64,000 nt of DNA. Origin: Rivularia sp. T60_A2020_040 (GTDB taxonomy: Bacteria > Cyanobacteriota > Cyanobacteriia > Cyanobacteriales > Nostocaceae). The notes below the pieces were generated by a model, which saw only the letters and a list, made by a program, of their open reading frames with translations, was not told the origin of the DNA and did no database searches. The stretch lies in NCBI GenBank assembly GCA_015272215.1, contig JACYMD010000128.1:62001-126000 (forward strand). The letters run 5' to 3'. A program made the translations under genes and the position numbers. Of the stretch, positions 1 through 9,893 are shown in pieces (position 1 is the stretch's first letter; each line of letters opens with the position of its first letter).

Positions 1-52
1 AACCACTAACTACCAACAACTAATAGCTACCAATCCAAATCTCAAAAATTCT

Positions 53-1546
53 TTATGCTGCCAAATGTTGCTCTACTACATCAACTAATTCTTTTGTCCA
101 GTAAGTCACAACGTCGGCTGCTTGGGCTTCTACCATGACTCGGATTAAAGGTTCCGTACCCGAAGCACGAACTAATACTCTCCCAGCACTACCCATTGCT
201 ACTTCCGCACGAGAGATAGCCTTTTGTAAAGGTTGACAATCTTTCCAAGCTACGCGCTTCTCTCTGTCTTCCACCCGGACATTATGCAATAGCTGCGGAT
301 ATGTGGAAAAGCTTCGATCTACCATTTCAGATAAAGGCACACCAGCCTGATTTACTAAAGCCGCTATGTGCAAAGCTGTCAACAAACCATCTCCAGTTAT
401 ACCATAGTGACGGCAGAGGATATGACCAGATTGTTCTCCTCCTAACATTCCACCAGCCCGGAACATTTCCGCTTGTACGTGTTGATCTCCAACTGGAGTA
501 CGGGTAAATTTACCGCCGATTTCTTTCCACGCTCTTTCAAAGCCTAAATTCGCCATGACTGTGGAAACAATCAAATTATCGGGTAATTCTTGCTTTTGCT
601 GCAAGGAATTTCCCCACAGATAAAGAATATAATCCCCGTTAATTGGTCTTCCTGTATTATCTACTGCTAACACTCTGTCAGCATCACCATCAAATGCAAA
701 GCCTAAATCCGCATTATTTTCCTTGACAACCCCTTGCAAAATGTCCAAATGAGTCGAACCGCAATCAACATTAATGCGATCGCCATCTGCTTGATTATGC
801 AACGAAATCACTTCTGCACCCAATTCCTGGAATACAGATGGTGCTAAACCAACCGCTGCTCCCCATGCTAAATCTAAAACAATCTTCATTCCTTGAAGAT
901 TTACATGACCATGTAAAGGTCCCTTTAATATCTGAGCATATTCCGATATTAATTCTCGACGCGAGTAATGTCGTCCACAATTGCTAATGCTCACCGCAGG
1001 TGATGCTTTACCGCGCAATCCAGCTTCAATTTCTTGCTGTAAAGTCTTGCATAATTTTATGCCATCGCTACCAAACATTTTAATGCCATTGTCTTCTGGT
1101 GGATTATGACTAGCTGAAATCATTACTCCACCCACTGCATCTGTAATGCTGGTAAGATAAGCAACACAAGGAGTCGGACACAAGCCCAAATACCACACCT
1201 CTAAACCTGCTGCCGTTAAGCCTGCACTCAAAGCCATTGCCAGCATATCACTCGAATTTCGCGAATCCTGTCCGAGAATCACCGGACCAACTTTCTCGGC
1301 ACGAGTACGCAATATAATACCCGTCCAAAAACCGACTTGCAATGCTAAAGGCGCACTCAGTAATTCGCCTACTCGCCCGCGAATACCATCTGTACCGAAT
1401 AGAGGAGATTGCGGCAGTACTAAGGAGTTGTGTCCAAAACCACTAGCAGAAGCTTTTTGCCATCCATTAGCATCAAAAGCAGAATCTCCACGAACGTCAC
1501 CAGGATTTCGAGTTATAAATGATACCATAAATTTAGAAGGCTCCAC
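53..1546 (-). CDS. glmM: Phosphoglucosamine mutase
   Basis: This enzyme converts glucosamine-6-phosphate to glucosamine-1-phosphate for UDP-GlcNAc and peptidoglycan synthesis in the cytoplasm. The 497-residue protein has [10 protein letters not shown] near residue 49, the phosphoserine loop SASHNPP with the expected catalytic Ser146, the metal-binding loop DGDADR near residue 285 and the C-terminal phosphate loop [11 protein letters not shown]. All are hallmarks of the alpha-D-phosphohexomutase family, and the GlmM-type serine loop separates it from phosphomannomutase. About 47 residues precede the conserved core, so a later start cannot be excluded, although cyanobacterial GlmM proteins often carry such an extension. 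It is transcribed away from the haem oxygenase gene across a 790-bp spacer. Confidence 0.93.
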   Translation of the reverse strand: MEPSKFMVSFITRNPGDVRGDSAFDANGWQKASASGFGHNSLVLPQSPLFGTDGIRGRVGELLSAPLALQVGFWTGIILRTRAEKVGPVILGQDSRNSSDMLAMALSAGLTAAGLEVWYLGLCPTPCVAYLTSITDAVGGVMISASHNPPEDNGIKMFGSDGIKLCKTLQQEIEAGLRGKASPAVSISNCGRHYSRRELISEYAQILKGPLHGHVNLQGMKIVLDLAWGAAVGLAPSVFQELGAEVISLHNQADGDRINVDCGSTHLDILQGVVKENNADLGFAFDGDADRVLAVDNTGRPINGDYILYLWGNSLQQKQELPDNLIVSTVMANLGFERAWKEIGGKFTRTPVGDQHVQAEMFRAGGMLGGEQSGHILCRHYGITGDGLLTALHIAALVNQAGVPLSEMVDRSFSTYPQLLHNVRVEDREKRVAWKDCQPLQKAISRAEVAMGSAGRVLVRASGTEPLIRVMVEAQAADVVTYWTKELVDVVEQHLAA

Positions 1547-2336
1547 ACACTCACACAGGAGAATAACACTTTATATTTGATTGAACAATTCTTATTGAAT
1601 ACCTTTGCATCAGGACTTTTGCATATATTTTTTTATTTTTCTCTTTATAAATTTATTCTAATTTAGGTACTTTTGAGCAAACATACTTATGAATTTCATC
1701 AAGCAAATATAAAGATTTTATCAAGTCAGTATTATCCCTGATGCCATTGAAAACTTATTTTAATAGCCTTTAAAGCTAATTTCACACCCATTTGACGTTA
1801 TTAATCTATTTACTTGAAATCACCTTTTTAATATGCTTAAAAGCTAATTAATCCTAAACACAATATCCGAATTTACTAAGTGATTTTATCGCAGAGCTAA
1901 TACTGATTAATATGTATAAAGCAAAACACAAAATCTCTGATAGATAAATTTCATCAAAAATACAAAAGAATCATCAAACTAGATTTTTTGTAATTAATCT
2001 TCACAAAACTTATATATATTCCCAAGTTAAGATGACGATCGCAATGTCAGAACAGACTTGTAGAAACTGCTTAAGAAATTTTAATAGAAATTATCATCAA
2101 TTAGCTCTAATGTTACTTTTTAGTAGTTGTTTGTATTTATGAAGGGGTGTGGATGAAAGAAAGAAATATAGATGCTGTCTCGTCGAATCCTTGTAAGTAA
2201 GTTAGGATAACAGAGATTATCTGATACATAACATCGATTCGAGCCTAGAAACTGGCTTCTCAGGGCTTTCACCCACTTGAAACTTCATAGTTTGAACCTT
2301 ACCTTTAGTTAACCTTTTATTGTTGAGAAATTTAGC
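1547..2336. other. Divergent intergenic region glmM / haem oxygenase
   Basis: This 790-bp AT-rich spacer separates two divergently transcribed genes and must hold both promoters. No open frame with coding character, tRNA or strong terminator was seen. A short GAGCC/GGCTT(C)-type inverted repeat lies around 2241-2262, shortly upstream of the haem oxygenase start, and could be a leader structure. No recognisable NtcA or Fur box was identified by eye. Confidence 0.5.
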
Positions 2337-3059
2337 ATGAGCAGCAATTTAGCAACCAAATTACGTGTAGGCACCAAAAAAGCTCACACAATGGCAGAAA
2401 ACGTTGGTTTTGTTAAGTGCTTTTTAAAAGGAGTCGTTGAAAAAAATTCTTATCGGAAGTTAGTTGGTAACTTCTACTTTGCTTACACCGCAATGGAAGA
2501 AGAATTAGACAAGCACGCCAACCATCCAGTTGTTTCCAAAATAGATTTTCAGGAACTTTACAGAAAGCATAGCTTAGAACAAGACCTCAGTTATTATTAC
2601 GGTGCAAACTGGCGCGAACAAATCAAGTTATCACCAGCCGGTGAAGCATACGTACAGCGTATCCGCGAAGTAGGGGAAAAAGAACCGGAATTATTAGTGG
2701 CTCATTCCTACACTCGTTATTTGGGTGATTTATCCGGTGGACAAATCTTGAAAAACATTGCTCAAACAGCAATGAATCTCACTGAGGGAGAAGGTACTGC
2801 TTTCTACGAGTTTGATCAAATTGACGACGAAAAAGCATTTAAAGCAAAATATCGTCAAGCTTTGGATGAAATGCCTATTGATGATGCTACCGCAGACCGT
2901 ATCGTTGATGAAGCAAATGCGGCTTTTGCAATGAACATGAAAATGTTCCAAGAGTTGGAAGGTAATTTAATCAAAGCCATTGGACAAATGTTGTTTAATA
3001 GCCTTACTCGTCGTCGCAATCGCGGTAATACTGAAACCGGATTGGCGACTGCTGATTAA
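2337..3059 (+). CDS. ho1: Haem oxygenase (biliverdin-producing)
   Basis: It opens haem to biliverdin IX-alpha with ferredoxin as reductant, the first step towards phycocyanobilin and other bilins. The 240-residue protein has the family's typical length. It contains KKAHTMAENVGF, where His17 is the expected proximal haem ligand, and the distal helix motif YLGDLSGGQILK at residues 128-139. The start follows an AT-rich leader without a strong Shine-Dalgarno sequence, but the next residues (SSNLATKLR) match the usual N-terminus. It stands alone: glmM lies on the other strand upstream and a HAD gene on the other strand downstream. Assignment to the HO1 rather than HO2 paralogue is inferred from general resemblance only. 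Confidence 0.93.
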   Translation: MSSNLATKLRVGTKKAHTMAENVGFVKCFLKGVVEKNSYRKLVGNFYFAYTAMEEELDKHANHPVVSKIDFQELYRKHSLEQDLSYYYGANWREQIKLSPAGEAYVQRIREVGEKEPELLVAHSYTRYLGDLSGGQILKNIAQTAMNLTEGEGTAFYEFDQIDDEKAFKAKYRQALDEMPIDDATADRIVDEANAAFAMNMKMFQELEGNLIKAIGQMLFNSLTRRRNRGNTETGLATAD

Positions 3060-3085
3060 GATTTGTGAATTTTCAATAATTAATT

Positions 3086-3155
3086 TGTAGGGGCGATGTC
3101 CTGATGATTGCTTATGGTATGCATTGGTAATTATCAGGATGTTGCTCCTAATGCA
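3086..3155. repeat. Imperfect long inverted repeat downstream of haem oxygenase
   Basis: Left arm AGGGGCGATGTCCTGAT and right arm ATCAGGATGTTGCTCCT pair with a few mismatches around a loop of about 35 bases. There is no clear T run, so it looks more like a dispersed hairpin repeat than a rho-independent terminator, although it could slow transcription past ho1. A short ACGCAGAGGAGCGCAAAG relic of a repeat also found at 32.4 and 37.5 kb follows at about 3186-3203. Confidence 0.4.
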
Positions 3156-3225
3156 GGTTTTTGAACAGTTGGTATTGGAATATTTAAACGCAGAGGAGCG
3201 CAAAGTTAAATCAATAATTTATAAA

Positions 3226-3885
3226 TTACAAATTAACTAAATCCCAAATATTATCATCTAATTGCTGTAGAGATTCTAAGACTACATCGGCGATCGCAAA
3301 TTTTGGGTTATGATGCTCTGACATTTCTGGGATAGCAATACATTTCATTTGGGCAGCTTTGGCGGCTAACACTCCATTGAGGGAATCTTCTAAAGCTAAA
3401 CAATTTTGCGGAGATACTCCCAGTTTATCAGCAGTTGTAAGATAAACACCGGGATGAGGTTTTCCCAAAAGTTCGGATTCAGCAGAATAAATTATTTCAA
3501 AGGTATCAGCGATATTTAATTTTTCTAAAGCAGCATTGATAATTTTAGATGAAGAAGAAGAAGCTAAGGCTATTTTCACATCTTTTGTTTTGACATAGTT
3601 AATTGCATCTTCAACACCAGCTAAAGCCTTACCTTCAGTACAAATCAACTCAATTAATTTATTAACTATTGCGTCTTCAACTTGTAACTTAGATAAATTA
3701 TCCCAAGGATATTTTTTGTACCAATATTCCACAACTTCATCAATTCTCAGTCCTTTAGTTTGTAGACACATAGAAGGAATGAGAATTATCTCAACCTGTT
3801 TAAATATAGCAATTTCTGCTTGTTGCCATAATGGTTCCGAATCAATCAATAAGCCATCCATATCGAAAATTACTGCTTCAATCAT
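3226..3885 (-). CDS. HAD-superfamily hydrolase, beta-phosphoglucomutase-like
   Basis: This is a predicted cytosolic phosphatase or phosphomutase of HAD subfamily I. Motif I is FDMDGLLIDSE, with nucleophile Asp8 and acid Asp10. Motif II is ALASSSS near residue 112, the motif III lysine sits in GKPHPGVYL and motif IV is ALEDSLNGV. The helical cap between motifs I and II fits the YniC/beta-phosphoglucomutase group. At 219 residues it has the family's usual length. YniC-like proteins dephosphorylate 2-deoxyglucose-6-phosphate and similar sugar phosphates, but the substrate here cannot be read from sequence. It is monocistronic, convergent with ho1. Confidence 0.85.
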   Translation of the reverse strand: MIEAVIFDMDGLLIDSEPLWQQAEIAIFKQVEIILIPSMCLQTKGLRIDEVVEYWYKKYPWDNLSKLQVEDAIVNKLIELICTEGKALAGVEDAINYVKTKDVKIALASSSSSKIINAALEKLNIADTFEIIYSAESELLGKPHPGVYLTTADKLGVSPQNCLALEDSLNGVLAAKAAQMKCIAIPEMSEHHNPKFAIADVVLESLQQLDDNIWDLVNL

Positions 3886-3889
3886 AAAA

Positions 3890-3941
3890 ATTGGTAATGG
3901 GTAATGGGTAATTGGGAATAGGTAATGGGTAATTGGGAGAA
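3890..3941. repeat. Short degenerate GGTAATGGGTAATTGG-type tandem repeat
   Basis: Several copies of a 7-8 base unit of the GGTAATG/GGTAATTG type stand in a row upstream of the HAD gene. The same family recurs at about 11910-11955 and 13139-13177. Short tandemly repeated repetitive sequences (STRR) of 7-mers are well known in heterocystous cyanobacteria. Confidence 0.7.
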
Positions 3942-4104
3942 ATATTTATAATCCAAAATCTGTCTTGAAAAGTTTACCGGGGGGAACTTCCGCACCGCAA
4001 CTTTCCGCAAAATTTCAAATTGATTGTCCTTTTCATCGTAAAATAATAAAGCATATTTTGAATCAAAACATTAAAAACAGGGACACGCAAAGCTTTTTAC
4101 ACCC

Positions 4105-5157
4105 ATGGCGACAAAAATTCCCGTTACTGTGATTACAGGCTTTTTGGGTAGTGGTAAAACTACTTTAATTCGTAATCTACTACAAAATAATCAAGGCAGA
4201 CGCATCGCTGTTATAGTCAATGAATTTGGTGAACTTGGTATTGACGGAGAATTATTACAATCCTGTCAAGTTTGCCCGGAAGAAGAAAGCAGCGATAATG
4301 CTAATAATAATATTTACGAATTAACTAACGGTTGTCTTTGCTGCACGGTTCAAGAAGAATTTTTACCAACGATGCAGCAGTTAATTAAACGACGAGACAC
4401 CATCGACTGTATTTTGATCGAAACTTCTGGTTTAGCTCTACCAAAACCGTTAGTAAAAGCTTTTCGCTGGCAAGAAATTCGCAACGCTGCTACAGTTGAT
4501 TCAGTAATTACCGTAGTTGATTGCGAGGCGGTTGGGGCAGGAACTTTTGCGAGTAATTTGGCAGCAGTAGAGGCGCAACGTCAAGCAGATGAGAGTTTAG
4601 AACATGAGACACCTTTGCAAGAACTGTTTGAAGACCAGCTTGCTTGTGCAGATTTAGTGGTATTAAATAAAACTGATTTGGTGGATGAGCAAACCTTAGT
4701 TGAGGTCAAGAATTTAGTTAAACAGGAATTACCTCGGATTGTAAAGATGATTGAAAGCGCGGGCGGTGAAATCGATCCATCTATATTACTCGGTTTACAA
4801 GCGGCAGTTGAAGATAATTTAGATCAACGTCCTTCCCATCACGACAGCGAGGAAGAACACGAACACGATGATGATATTACTTCTCATCATATAGTTTTAA
4901 ACCGGAGTTTTGACCCGCAAAAGTTAAAGCAACAGTTACAAACTTTGGTACAACAACAAGAAATTTTCCGCGTCAAAGGTTTTGTTGCAGTACCGGATAA
5001 ATCGATGCGTTTGGTAATGCAAGGTGTGGGAAATCGATTCGAGCAATTTTACGATAGAGCTTGGAAAGCCCAAGAAGCAAGACAAACTCGTTTGGTTTTT
5101 ATCGGCCGGGATTTGAAGTCTTCCGAGATCGAATCGCAATTGGTAGCTTTGAATTAA
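4105..5157 (+). CDS. CobW/COG0523-family GTPase
   Basis: This is a predicted GTP-dependent metallochaperone or metal-insertion protein. The P-loop is GFLGSGKTT at residues 12-20, the metal-binding GCLCC motif is at 76-80, an IETSGLALP segment follows the Walker B region and the guanine-specificity loop is VLNKTD. Around residues 240-260 there is a histidine- and acid-rich stretch with HHD, HEHDDD and SHH, which fits metal binding in this family. The family serves cobalamin, zinc or other metals, and the metal here is not shown. No Zur-like box was seen by eye upstream. It is 350 residues long, which is normal, and stands alone. Confidence 0.88.
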   Translation: MATKIPVTVITGFLGSGKTTLIRNLLQNNQGRRIAVIVNEFGELGIDGELLQSCQVCPEEESSDNANNNIYELTNGCLCCTVQEEFLPTMQQLIKRRDTIDCILIETSGLALPKPLVKAFRWQEIRNAATVDSVITVVDCEAVGAGTFASNLAAVEAQRQADESLEHETPLQELFEDQLACADLVVLNKTDLVDEQTLVEVKNLVKQELPRIVKMIESAGGEIDPSILLGLQAAVEDNLDQRPSHHDSEEEHEHDDDITSHHIVLNRSFDPQKLKQQLQTLVQQQEIFRVKGFVAVPDKSMRLVMQGVGNRFEQFYDRAWKAQEARQTRLVFIGRDLKSSEIESQLVALN

Positions 5158-5183
5158 TCAATTATCAGTTGTCACTTTTGGAA

Positions 5184-5204
5184 AGACGTTGCAGTGCAAC
5201 GTCT
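5184..5204. repeat. Dispersed hairpin AGACGTTGCA-N-TGCAACGTCT
   Basis: A perfect 10-bp stem with a single-base loop lies just after the CobW gene. It belongs to a hairpin family (consensus around TAGAGACGTAGCA) also present at 18642-18672, 23012-23042 and 54260-54288, with a variant inside the chelatase gene near 58948. No T tract follows, so a terminator role is doubtful. Confidence 0.65.
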
Positions 5205-5316
5205 CTACTTACAGAAGTCGGGTTTTTAGGATAAATTTCTGTAATCTCAGACAAGCTCGATAAAAACCCGATTTCTCGCAAAATCAAAAAATTCGCCGGG
5301 TACTCACCTAAAAGCA

Positions 5317-5340
5317 TAAAAAAAGAGGGTTCCCCCTCTC
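5317..5340 (-). terminator. Rho-independent terminator of the S1 gene
   Basis: Read on the minus strand, AGAGGG, a four-base loop and CCCTCT are followed by seven T residues. It lies about 55 bases past the S1 stop codon and is oriented to end that transcript. Confidence 0.75.
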
Positions 5341-5392
5341 TCAAAATTTATTCAAGTCTAAACCGTTATAAACCTCTATAACGATAAATCTA

Positions 5393-6688
5393 TTATTCCT
5401 CGATAGTCGCTGCGACTTCCTCTTGAACTTCATTTTGAACTTCAGTTTCTACTGGTGCTTCTTCTACTGGTGCCCCTTGAGCTTGAGCTTCAGTTTCTAC
5501 TGGTGCTTCTTCTACTGGTGCTTCTTGAGTTTGAGCTTCAGTTTCTACTGGTGCTTCTTCTACTGGTGCTTCTTGAGCTTGAGCTTCAGTTTCTACTGAT
5601 GCTTCTTCTACTGGTGCTTCTTGAGCTTGAGCTTCAGTTTCTACTGATGCTTCTTCTACTGGTGCTTCTTGAGCTTGAGCTTCAGTTTCTACTGATGCTT
5701 CTTCTACTGGTGCTTCTTCAACAGCTGATGGAACATCCTCTTCTACTGTTGAGGCTCCAGAAGCTGGTTCGAGAGTTATACCCTGCTCTTTAGCCAACAG
5801 TTGTTCGCGGAACTTAGCAGCCATTTCTTCTGCTTTATCAAATACCGCATCCCGATTTTTAATCATGTCACCAGGTTCGGGTTCAAGCTGCTTGGTAGAT
5901 AGAGAAATTCTTCCTCTTTCTGCATCCAAGTCAATAATCATTACCTTCAATTCATCGTTGACATTGAACACGCTACTAGGTGTATCAATATGTTCGTGAG
6001 AAATCTCGGAAATGTGTAGTAGACCGCTTACACCGCCAATATCGATAAAGGCACCATAAGGTTTAATACCCCGAACTGTACCGATTACAACCTCACCGAC
6101 TTCTAAGCGGTTCATCTTACGCTCAACTAATGCTCGACGGTGAGACAATACAAGCCGGTTACGCTCTTCGTCTACTTCTAAGAATTTTAATGGTAGATCT
6201 TCGCCCACCAAGTCTTCTTTTGGCTTACGAGTACTTATATGAGAACCGGGAATAAAACCGCGCAATCCCTCAATCCGCACCAATGCTCCACCACGATTAG
6301 TCGCGAACACCCCAGAACGTACAGTGGCATCCTCTGTTTGTAACTGACGCACTCGCTCCCAAGCCCGCATATACTCGATGCGGCGAATCGAAAGCGTTAA
6401 CTGACCTTCTTCATTCTCATCACTGAGAATGTAAAATTCCCGCGTTTCGTTGGATTGTAATACTTCTTCCGGGTTGTCCACCCGGTTAATTGACATTTCT
6501 TGTATAGGTATATATGCCGCAGTCTTAGAACCTATGTCAATCAGAGCGCCGCGTGGTTCTAAACTAAAAACTGTACCTGGGACTACATCTCCTGGGCTGA
6601 AGTGATAATCGTATTTATCAAGTAAAGCCGCGAAATCGTCGTGAGTAAATCCTATATCATTGGTTGGTTTCTGATTGACATTTACCAT
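5393..6688 (-). CDS. rpsA: 30S ribosomal protein S1 with repetitive acidic tail
   Basis: It binds mRNA and helps place it on the 30S subunit. Three S1 (OB-fold) domains are visible: about residues 33-102 (GDVVPGTVFSLEPRGALIDIG), 115-183, and 199-267 (GEVVIGTVRGIKPYGAFIDIG). This matches the short cyanobacterial/chloroplast S1 rather than the six-domain enterobacterial form. The 3-domain core would end near residue 300. The remaining tail, residues 326-418, consists of six copies of a 16-residue unit starting APVEEA and rich in Glu, Ala, Val and Gln. The tail is encoded by near-identical 48-bp DNA repeats and is probably disordered. Its function is unknown. Confidence 0.92.
   Translation of the reverse strand: MVNVNQKPTNDIGFTHDDFAALLDKYDYHFSPGDVVPGTVFSLEPRGALIDIGSKTAAYIPIQEMSINRVDNPEEVLQSNETREFYILSDENEEGQLTLSIRRIEYMRAWERVRQLQTEDATVRSGVFATNRGGALVRIEGLRGFIPGSHISTRKPKEDLVGEDLPLKFLEVDEERNRLVLSHRRALVERKMNRLEVGEVVIGTVRGIKPYGAFIDIGGVSGLLHISEISHEHIDTPSSVFNVNDELKVMIIDLDAERGRISLSTKQLEPEPGDMIKNRDAVFDKAEEMAAKFREQLLAKEQGITLEPASGASTVEEDVPSAVEEAPVEEASVETEAQAQEAPVEEASVETEAQAQEAPVEEASVETEAQAQEAPVEEAPVETEAQTQEAPVEEAPVETEAQAQGAPVEEAPVETEVQNEVQEEVAATIEE
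5435..5713 (-). repeat. 48-bp tandem repeat array inside the S1 gene (about 5.8 copies)
   Basis: Each unit encodes APVEEA(S/P)VETEAQ(A/T)Q(E/G). The first three copies encode identical protein; the last three vary by S to P, A to T and E to G changes. The length is a multiple of three throughout, so copy-number change keeps the reading frame. This looks like a coding minisatellite that can expand or shrink by recombination or slippage. Confidence 0.9.
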
Positions 6689-7095
6689 GCTTTATGTTTC
6701 CTGGTTTTATTCTCCGTAAAATTTTTGCCTCCTAGCGATGTATATGCAATCGCCTTGTTTTGGGAGTTCATACCTACATTCAATATTATCCTAGCGCAGA
6801 AAAGCCAATTAAAACACACATTAACTTCCAGATTTTAAATTATATCAAATACTAATAAAATGAGTGCCAATAGTCAATAAAATTTTAGATTTTAGATTTT
6901 AGATTTTGGATTTTTGCGATCGCGGTGTCCTTTGTCGTCTGATTGTTTCGCTTATGGATTTATATTCTCAAGTTCTTCTGTAGCCTAGTGGCTTTCCGAT
7001 TTCCCGGTAAACAAAAAACAACCGCTACGGCTCCTTAAATATCGGTCGCAGCGGTTATGATTATCTACTGAATTCGCCGTCATTTCGGCGTTAGA
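6689..7095. other. Spacer between S1 and psbT with short repeats
   Basis: The first part holds the S1 promoter and leader. Positions 6883-6914 carry tandem TTTTAGA-type units of the 'attttagattttagatt' family that recurs at 9238-9266, 12084-12112 and 23048-23086. The psbT terminator lies at 7011-7056. No gene was seen. Confidence 0.6.
7011..7056 (-). terminator. Terminator of the psbB-psbT operon
   Basis: On the minus strand AACCGCTGCG pairs with CGTAGCGGTT (one mismatch) and is followed by GTTTTTTGTTT. It lies about 40 bases after the psbT stop codon. Confidence 0.8.
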
Positions 7096-7203
7096 TTATT
7101 TCTCCTCTTTATTTTGAATGCGAGGAGGTTCACGGAAGGCGATCGCGAAAAATAGGGTGCCAATCGCCAGTGCCAAAATCAAAATGTATGCAACGCTTTC
7201 CAT
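7096..7203 (-). CDS. psbT: Photosystem II protein T
   Basis: PsbT is a one-helix subunit of the photosystem II core at the dimer interface. The 35-residue product begins [19 protein letters not shown], a single membrane helix, and continues [11 protein letters not shown], the invariant PsbT signature, with a short charged tail. The gene is too short for ordinary ORF calling and was found by reading the minus strand after psbB. It lies 165 bases downstream of psbB, as is usual in cyanobacteria, and is followed by a good terminator, so the two genes probably form one transcript. Confidence 0.96.
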   Translation of the reverse strand: MESVAYILILALAIGTLFFAIAFREPPRIQNKEEK

Positions 7204-7368
7204 ATAATTAATTCCTACTGACTATCAGGCTGTAATCCTAGTGTACCAAGGACAAGTAGGTAATGGTCGCGTAATTTAACTAAACTATGAATTTTAGTTT
7301 GATTTTGCGACCATTCTTTACACTTCTTTACTTAGAAGTAGTTTGAACCCAGTTGGGAGCCTTTGAGA

Positions 7369-8901
7369 TTAAGCGGCTTCTCTGTTTGTACGAGTAGTTT
7401 TGTCACCCACTTTGGCGAATCTACCCCATTCCACTTGTTCTTCGAGGTCAGCGTCAACGCCAGCAAATACGTCTCGGTAAATTGTCCGAGAACCATGCCA
7501 AATATGACCGAAGAAGAACAATAGCGCGAATACAGCGTGTCCGTAGGTAAACCAACCTCTGGGGCTAGTGCGGAACACACCGTCAGAGTTCAAGGTTTCG
7601 GTATCAAACTCAAAAGGTTCGCCTAATTGAGCTTTACGGGCATACTTCTTCACATCTACTGGGTCAGTAAAGGTTTGACCGTTAAGGTCTCCACCGTAAA
7701 AGCTGACAGTTACACCAGTTTGCTCGAAGCTGTACTTGGATTCTGCACGACGGAAGGGAATGTCAGCGCGGACAACACCATCAGCATCGGTTAAAATTAC
7801 GGGGAATGTTTCAAAGAAGTTAGGAAGACGACGCACGTCTAATACACGTCCCTCACCATCTTTGAATACCGGATGTCCCGACCAAGATTGGGCGATACCG
7901 TCGCCTTTATCCATGGCACCAGTACGGAATAAACCCCCTTTGGCGGGGCTATTACCAACGTAGTCGTAAAAAGCGAGTTTTTCCGGAATTCTCGACCAAG
8001 CTGCTTCCAAACTTGCGCCGTTAGCAAGACTAGCTTGGACGCGACGGTCAATTTCCTGATGGTAGTAATTTTGATCCCATTGATAGCGAGTTGGACCGAA
8101 CAATTCTACTGGAGTCGTAGCGCTACCGTACCACATAGTACCGGCAACTACGAATGCTGCAAAAAATACTGCTGCAATTGAGCTAGAAAGTACGGTTTCA
8201 ATGTTACCCATCCGTAAGGCTTTATAAAGTCTTTCAGGTGGTCGTACAGTTAAATGGAACAAACCAGCAATAATTCCGACAATACCAGCAGCAATGTGGT
8301 GAGCTACAACTCCACCAGGGTTGAACGGGTTAAAACCCGCCGGACCCCATTCCGGTGCTACTGCTTCAATGTGACCTGTTAGTCCGTAAGGGTCAGAAAT
8401 CCACATACCCGGACCAAATAAGCCGGTAAGGTGGAAAGCACCAAAACCGAAGCAAAGCAGACCGGATAAGAAAAGGTGAATCCCAAACATTTTTGGTAAA
8501 TCCAAAGCTGGTTCGCCGGTGCGGGGGTCTTGGAACAGTTCCAAATCCCAATAAACCCAGTGCCAAACGGCTGCTAAGAATAATAACCCAGAAAGAACGA
8601 TGTGAGCTGCGGCTACACCTTCAAACGACCAGAAACCGGGGTCAACAGCAGTACCTCCAGTAACGCTCCAACCACCCCAAGATTCGGTAACACCTAAACG
8701 TGCCATGAAGGGTAGTACGAACATCCCTTGCCGCCACATTGGATTTAATACGGAGTCTGAGGGATCGAAAGTCGCTAATTCGTATAAAGCCATCGAACCA
8801 GCCCAGCCCGCAACCAAGGCTGTATGCATTAGATGTACAGAAATAAGCCGTCCTGGATCGTTCAGAACTACTGTATGTACTCGGTACCAAGGTAGTCCCA
8901 T
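7369..8901 (-). CDS. psbB: Photosystem II CP47 chlorophyll-binding protein
   Basis: CP47 is the inner antenna of photosystem II in the thylakoid membrane and passes excitation energy to the D1/D2 centre. The 510-residue protein starts [18 protein letters not shown], has six hydrophobic helices with repeated histidines that ligate chlorophyll (for example [36 protein letters not shown]) and a large lumenal loop between helices five and six. Length and both termini match the family. psbT follows on the same strand. The upstream 656-bp spacer must carry the promoter. Confidence 0.97.
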   Translation of the reverse strand: MGLPWYRVHTVVLNDPGRLISVHLMHTALVAGWAGSMALYELATFDPSDSVLNPMWRQGMFVLPFMARLGVTESWGGWSVTGGTAVDPGFWSFEGVAAAHIVLSGLLFLAAVWHWVYWDLELFQDPRTGEPALDLPKMFGIHLFLSGLLCFGFGAFHLTGLFGPGMWISDPYGLTGHIEAVAPEWGPAGFNPFNPGGVVAHHIAAGIVGIIAGLFHLTVRPPERLYKALRMGNIETVLSSSIAAVFFAAFVVAGTMWYGSATTPVELFGPTRYQWDQNYYHQEIDRRVQASLANGASLEAAWSRIPEKLAFYDYVGNSPAKGGLFRTGAMDKGDGIAQSWSGHPVFKDGEGRVLDVRRLPNFFETFPVILTDADGVVRADIPFRRAESKYSFEQTGVTVSFYGGDLNGQTFTDPVDVKKYARKAQLGEPFEFDTETLNSDGVFRTSPRGWFTYGHAVFALLFFFGHIWHGSRTIYRDVFAGVDADLEEQVEWGRFAKVGDKTTRTNREAA

Positions 8902-9557
8902 TGACTACGCTCCTCCTCGATAATTATGTTTACAAACAAATTTTTGAGTTTTTGTTATTAGCAGACTTTGTTTTTTGGCTAAGCGAGTCTTAAATAGTTA
9001 AGTAAGAAACGCACTAGTCCCCATGACACTCTCCCTCCTCAGAAACTACTTCTTCCGAGGCAGAATTATTCATGTAAAAATGAGAATGTTTTAAAAAGTG
9101 TAACTATTCATGGAACTGTTTGCAAGAGTGTTAACAGCAGGCTTGACACTGATATGCGGTAACAGCAATGTAAATGGGAATACTTATATTTGTTTTTTTA
9201 TTTGGGTCGATGCAGCCCGCATAAGTCTTATACTATTTTGGATTTTAGATTTGAGATTTTGGATTGCAAAACCTTATTAGACCAGGGTTTCATTCTTTGC
9301 TCTGTCGCAATTTTTTTTCAAATCGGTTCTAGTTTGCAAAACCTATTCAATCAAAAAGTAACTCTTTCTCAGCTTGTTATTTTTGCGTATTTTAAACTAG
9401 TAGTCAGTATAAAATAACGCAAAAAGATTACAAAGGCGGAATCTTTAATTTCAATATGTGAGAGAGCGAACTTAGTGCTATGAGGGACTAATGTGAGAAG
9501 AACATCGGCATTGGGTTAAGCAAAATGAAGCAGATGATTTTACTCAAGCAAATGATG
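8902..9557. other. psbB upstream region
   Basis: This 656-bp AT-rich spacer contains the psbB promoter and leader on the minus strand and the 5' side of a small conserved gene's downstream flank. A CCTC/GAGG inverted repeat (about 9034-9061) lies 130-160 bp upstream of psbB. Tandem TTTGGATTTTAGATTTGAGA units lie at 9238-9266. The open frame crossing 9190-9417 runs through these repeats and shows no coding character. Confidence 0.5.
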
Positions 9558-9893
9558 TCATTTTACAACCGAGTGAATATTTTGCAGCTGACATTTAGCA
9601 GAACCATTCCCTAGACGTTCGATGACTTGTTCGGCACTAATTAGACGTTTTAGAACTACTTGACCGATATTTTGAGGTGGTACGTCTCGCGGGATGGATA
9701 ATGCTGGCTGAACTTGCACTGTGACTATCGCATCTTCAACCTGATAAAGCCACATCACCTCGCTATCTTCTACCAAACAAATATTTAAGCGTTGAATGTC
9801 TGGTTGTCGTCGCCATGCGGTTACTTGCCATAGTCCGTCGAATGCCCATACTCTACCTACATTCCAGCCTTCGGACAAGAAAAAATATTTCAC
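9558..9893 (-). CDS. Conserved cyanobacterial protein of unknown function
   Basis: The 111-residue product starts MKYFFLSEGWNVGRVW and has no signal peptide or membrane segment. I recognise the N-terminal pattern (SEGW.VGRVW...W....WRR.P.I.RL) from small proteins restricted to cyanobacteria, but no function is known to me. The body looks like a compact beta-rich fold (WLYQVEDAIVTVQVQPAL) followed by a helical C-terminus (VLKRLISAEQVIERLG). It lies alone between psbB and the transporter genes. Confidence 0.65.
   Translation of the reverse strand: MKYFFLSEGWNVGRVWAFDGLWQVTAWRRQPDIQRLNICLVEDSEVMWLYQVEDAIVTVQVQPALSIPRDVPPQNIGQVVLKRLISAEQVIERLGNGSAKCQLQNIHSVVK

Noticed and set aside
5455..5793. 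112-codon leucine-rich plus-strand frame
   Set aside because: It is the antisense reading of the S1 repeat tail; its regularity comes from the 48-bp repeat.
9190..9417. 75-codon plus-strand frame upstream of psbB
   Set aside because: It runs through TTTTAGA-type intergenic repeats, has no ribosome-binding site and shows no domain pattern.
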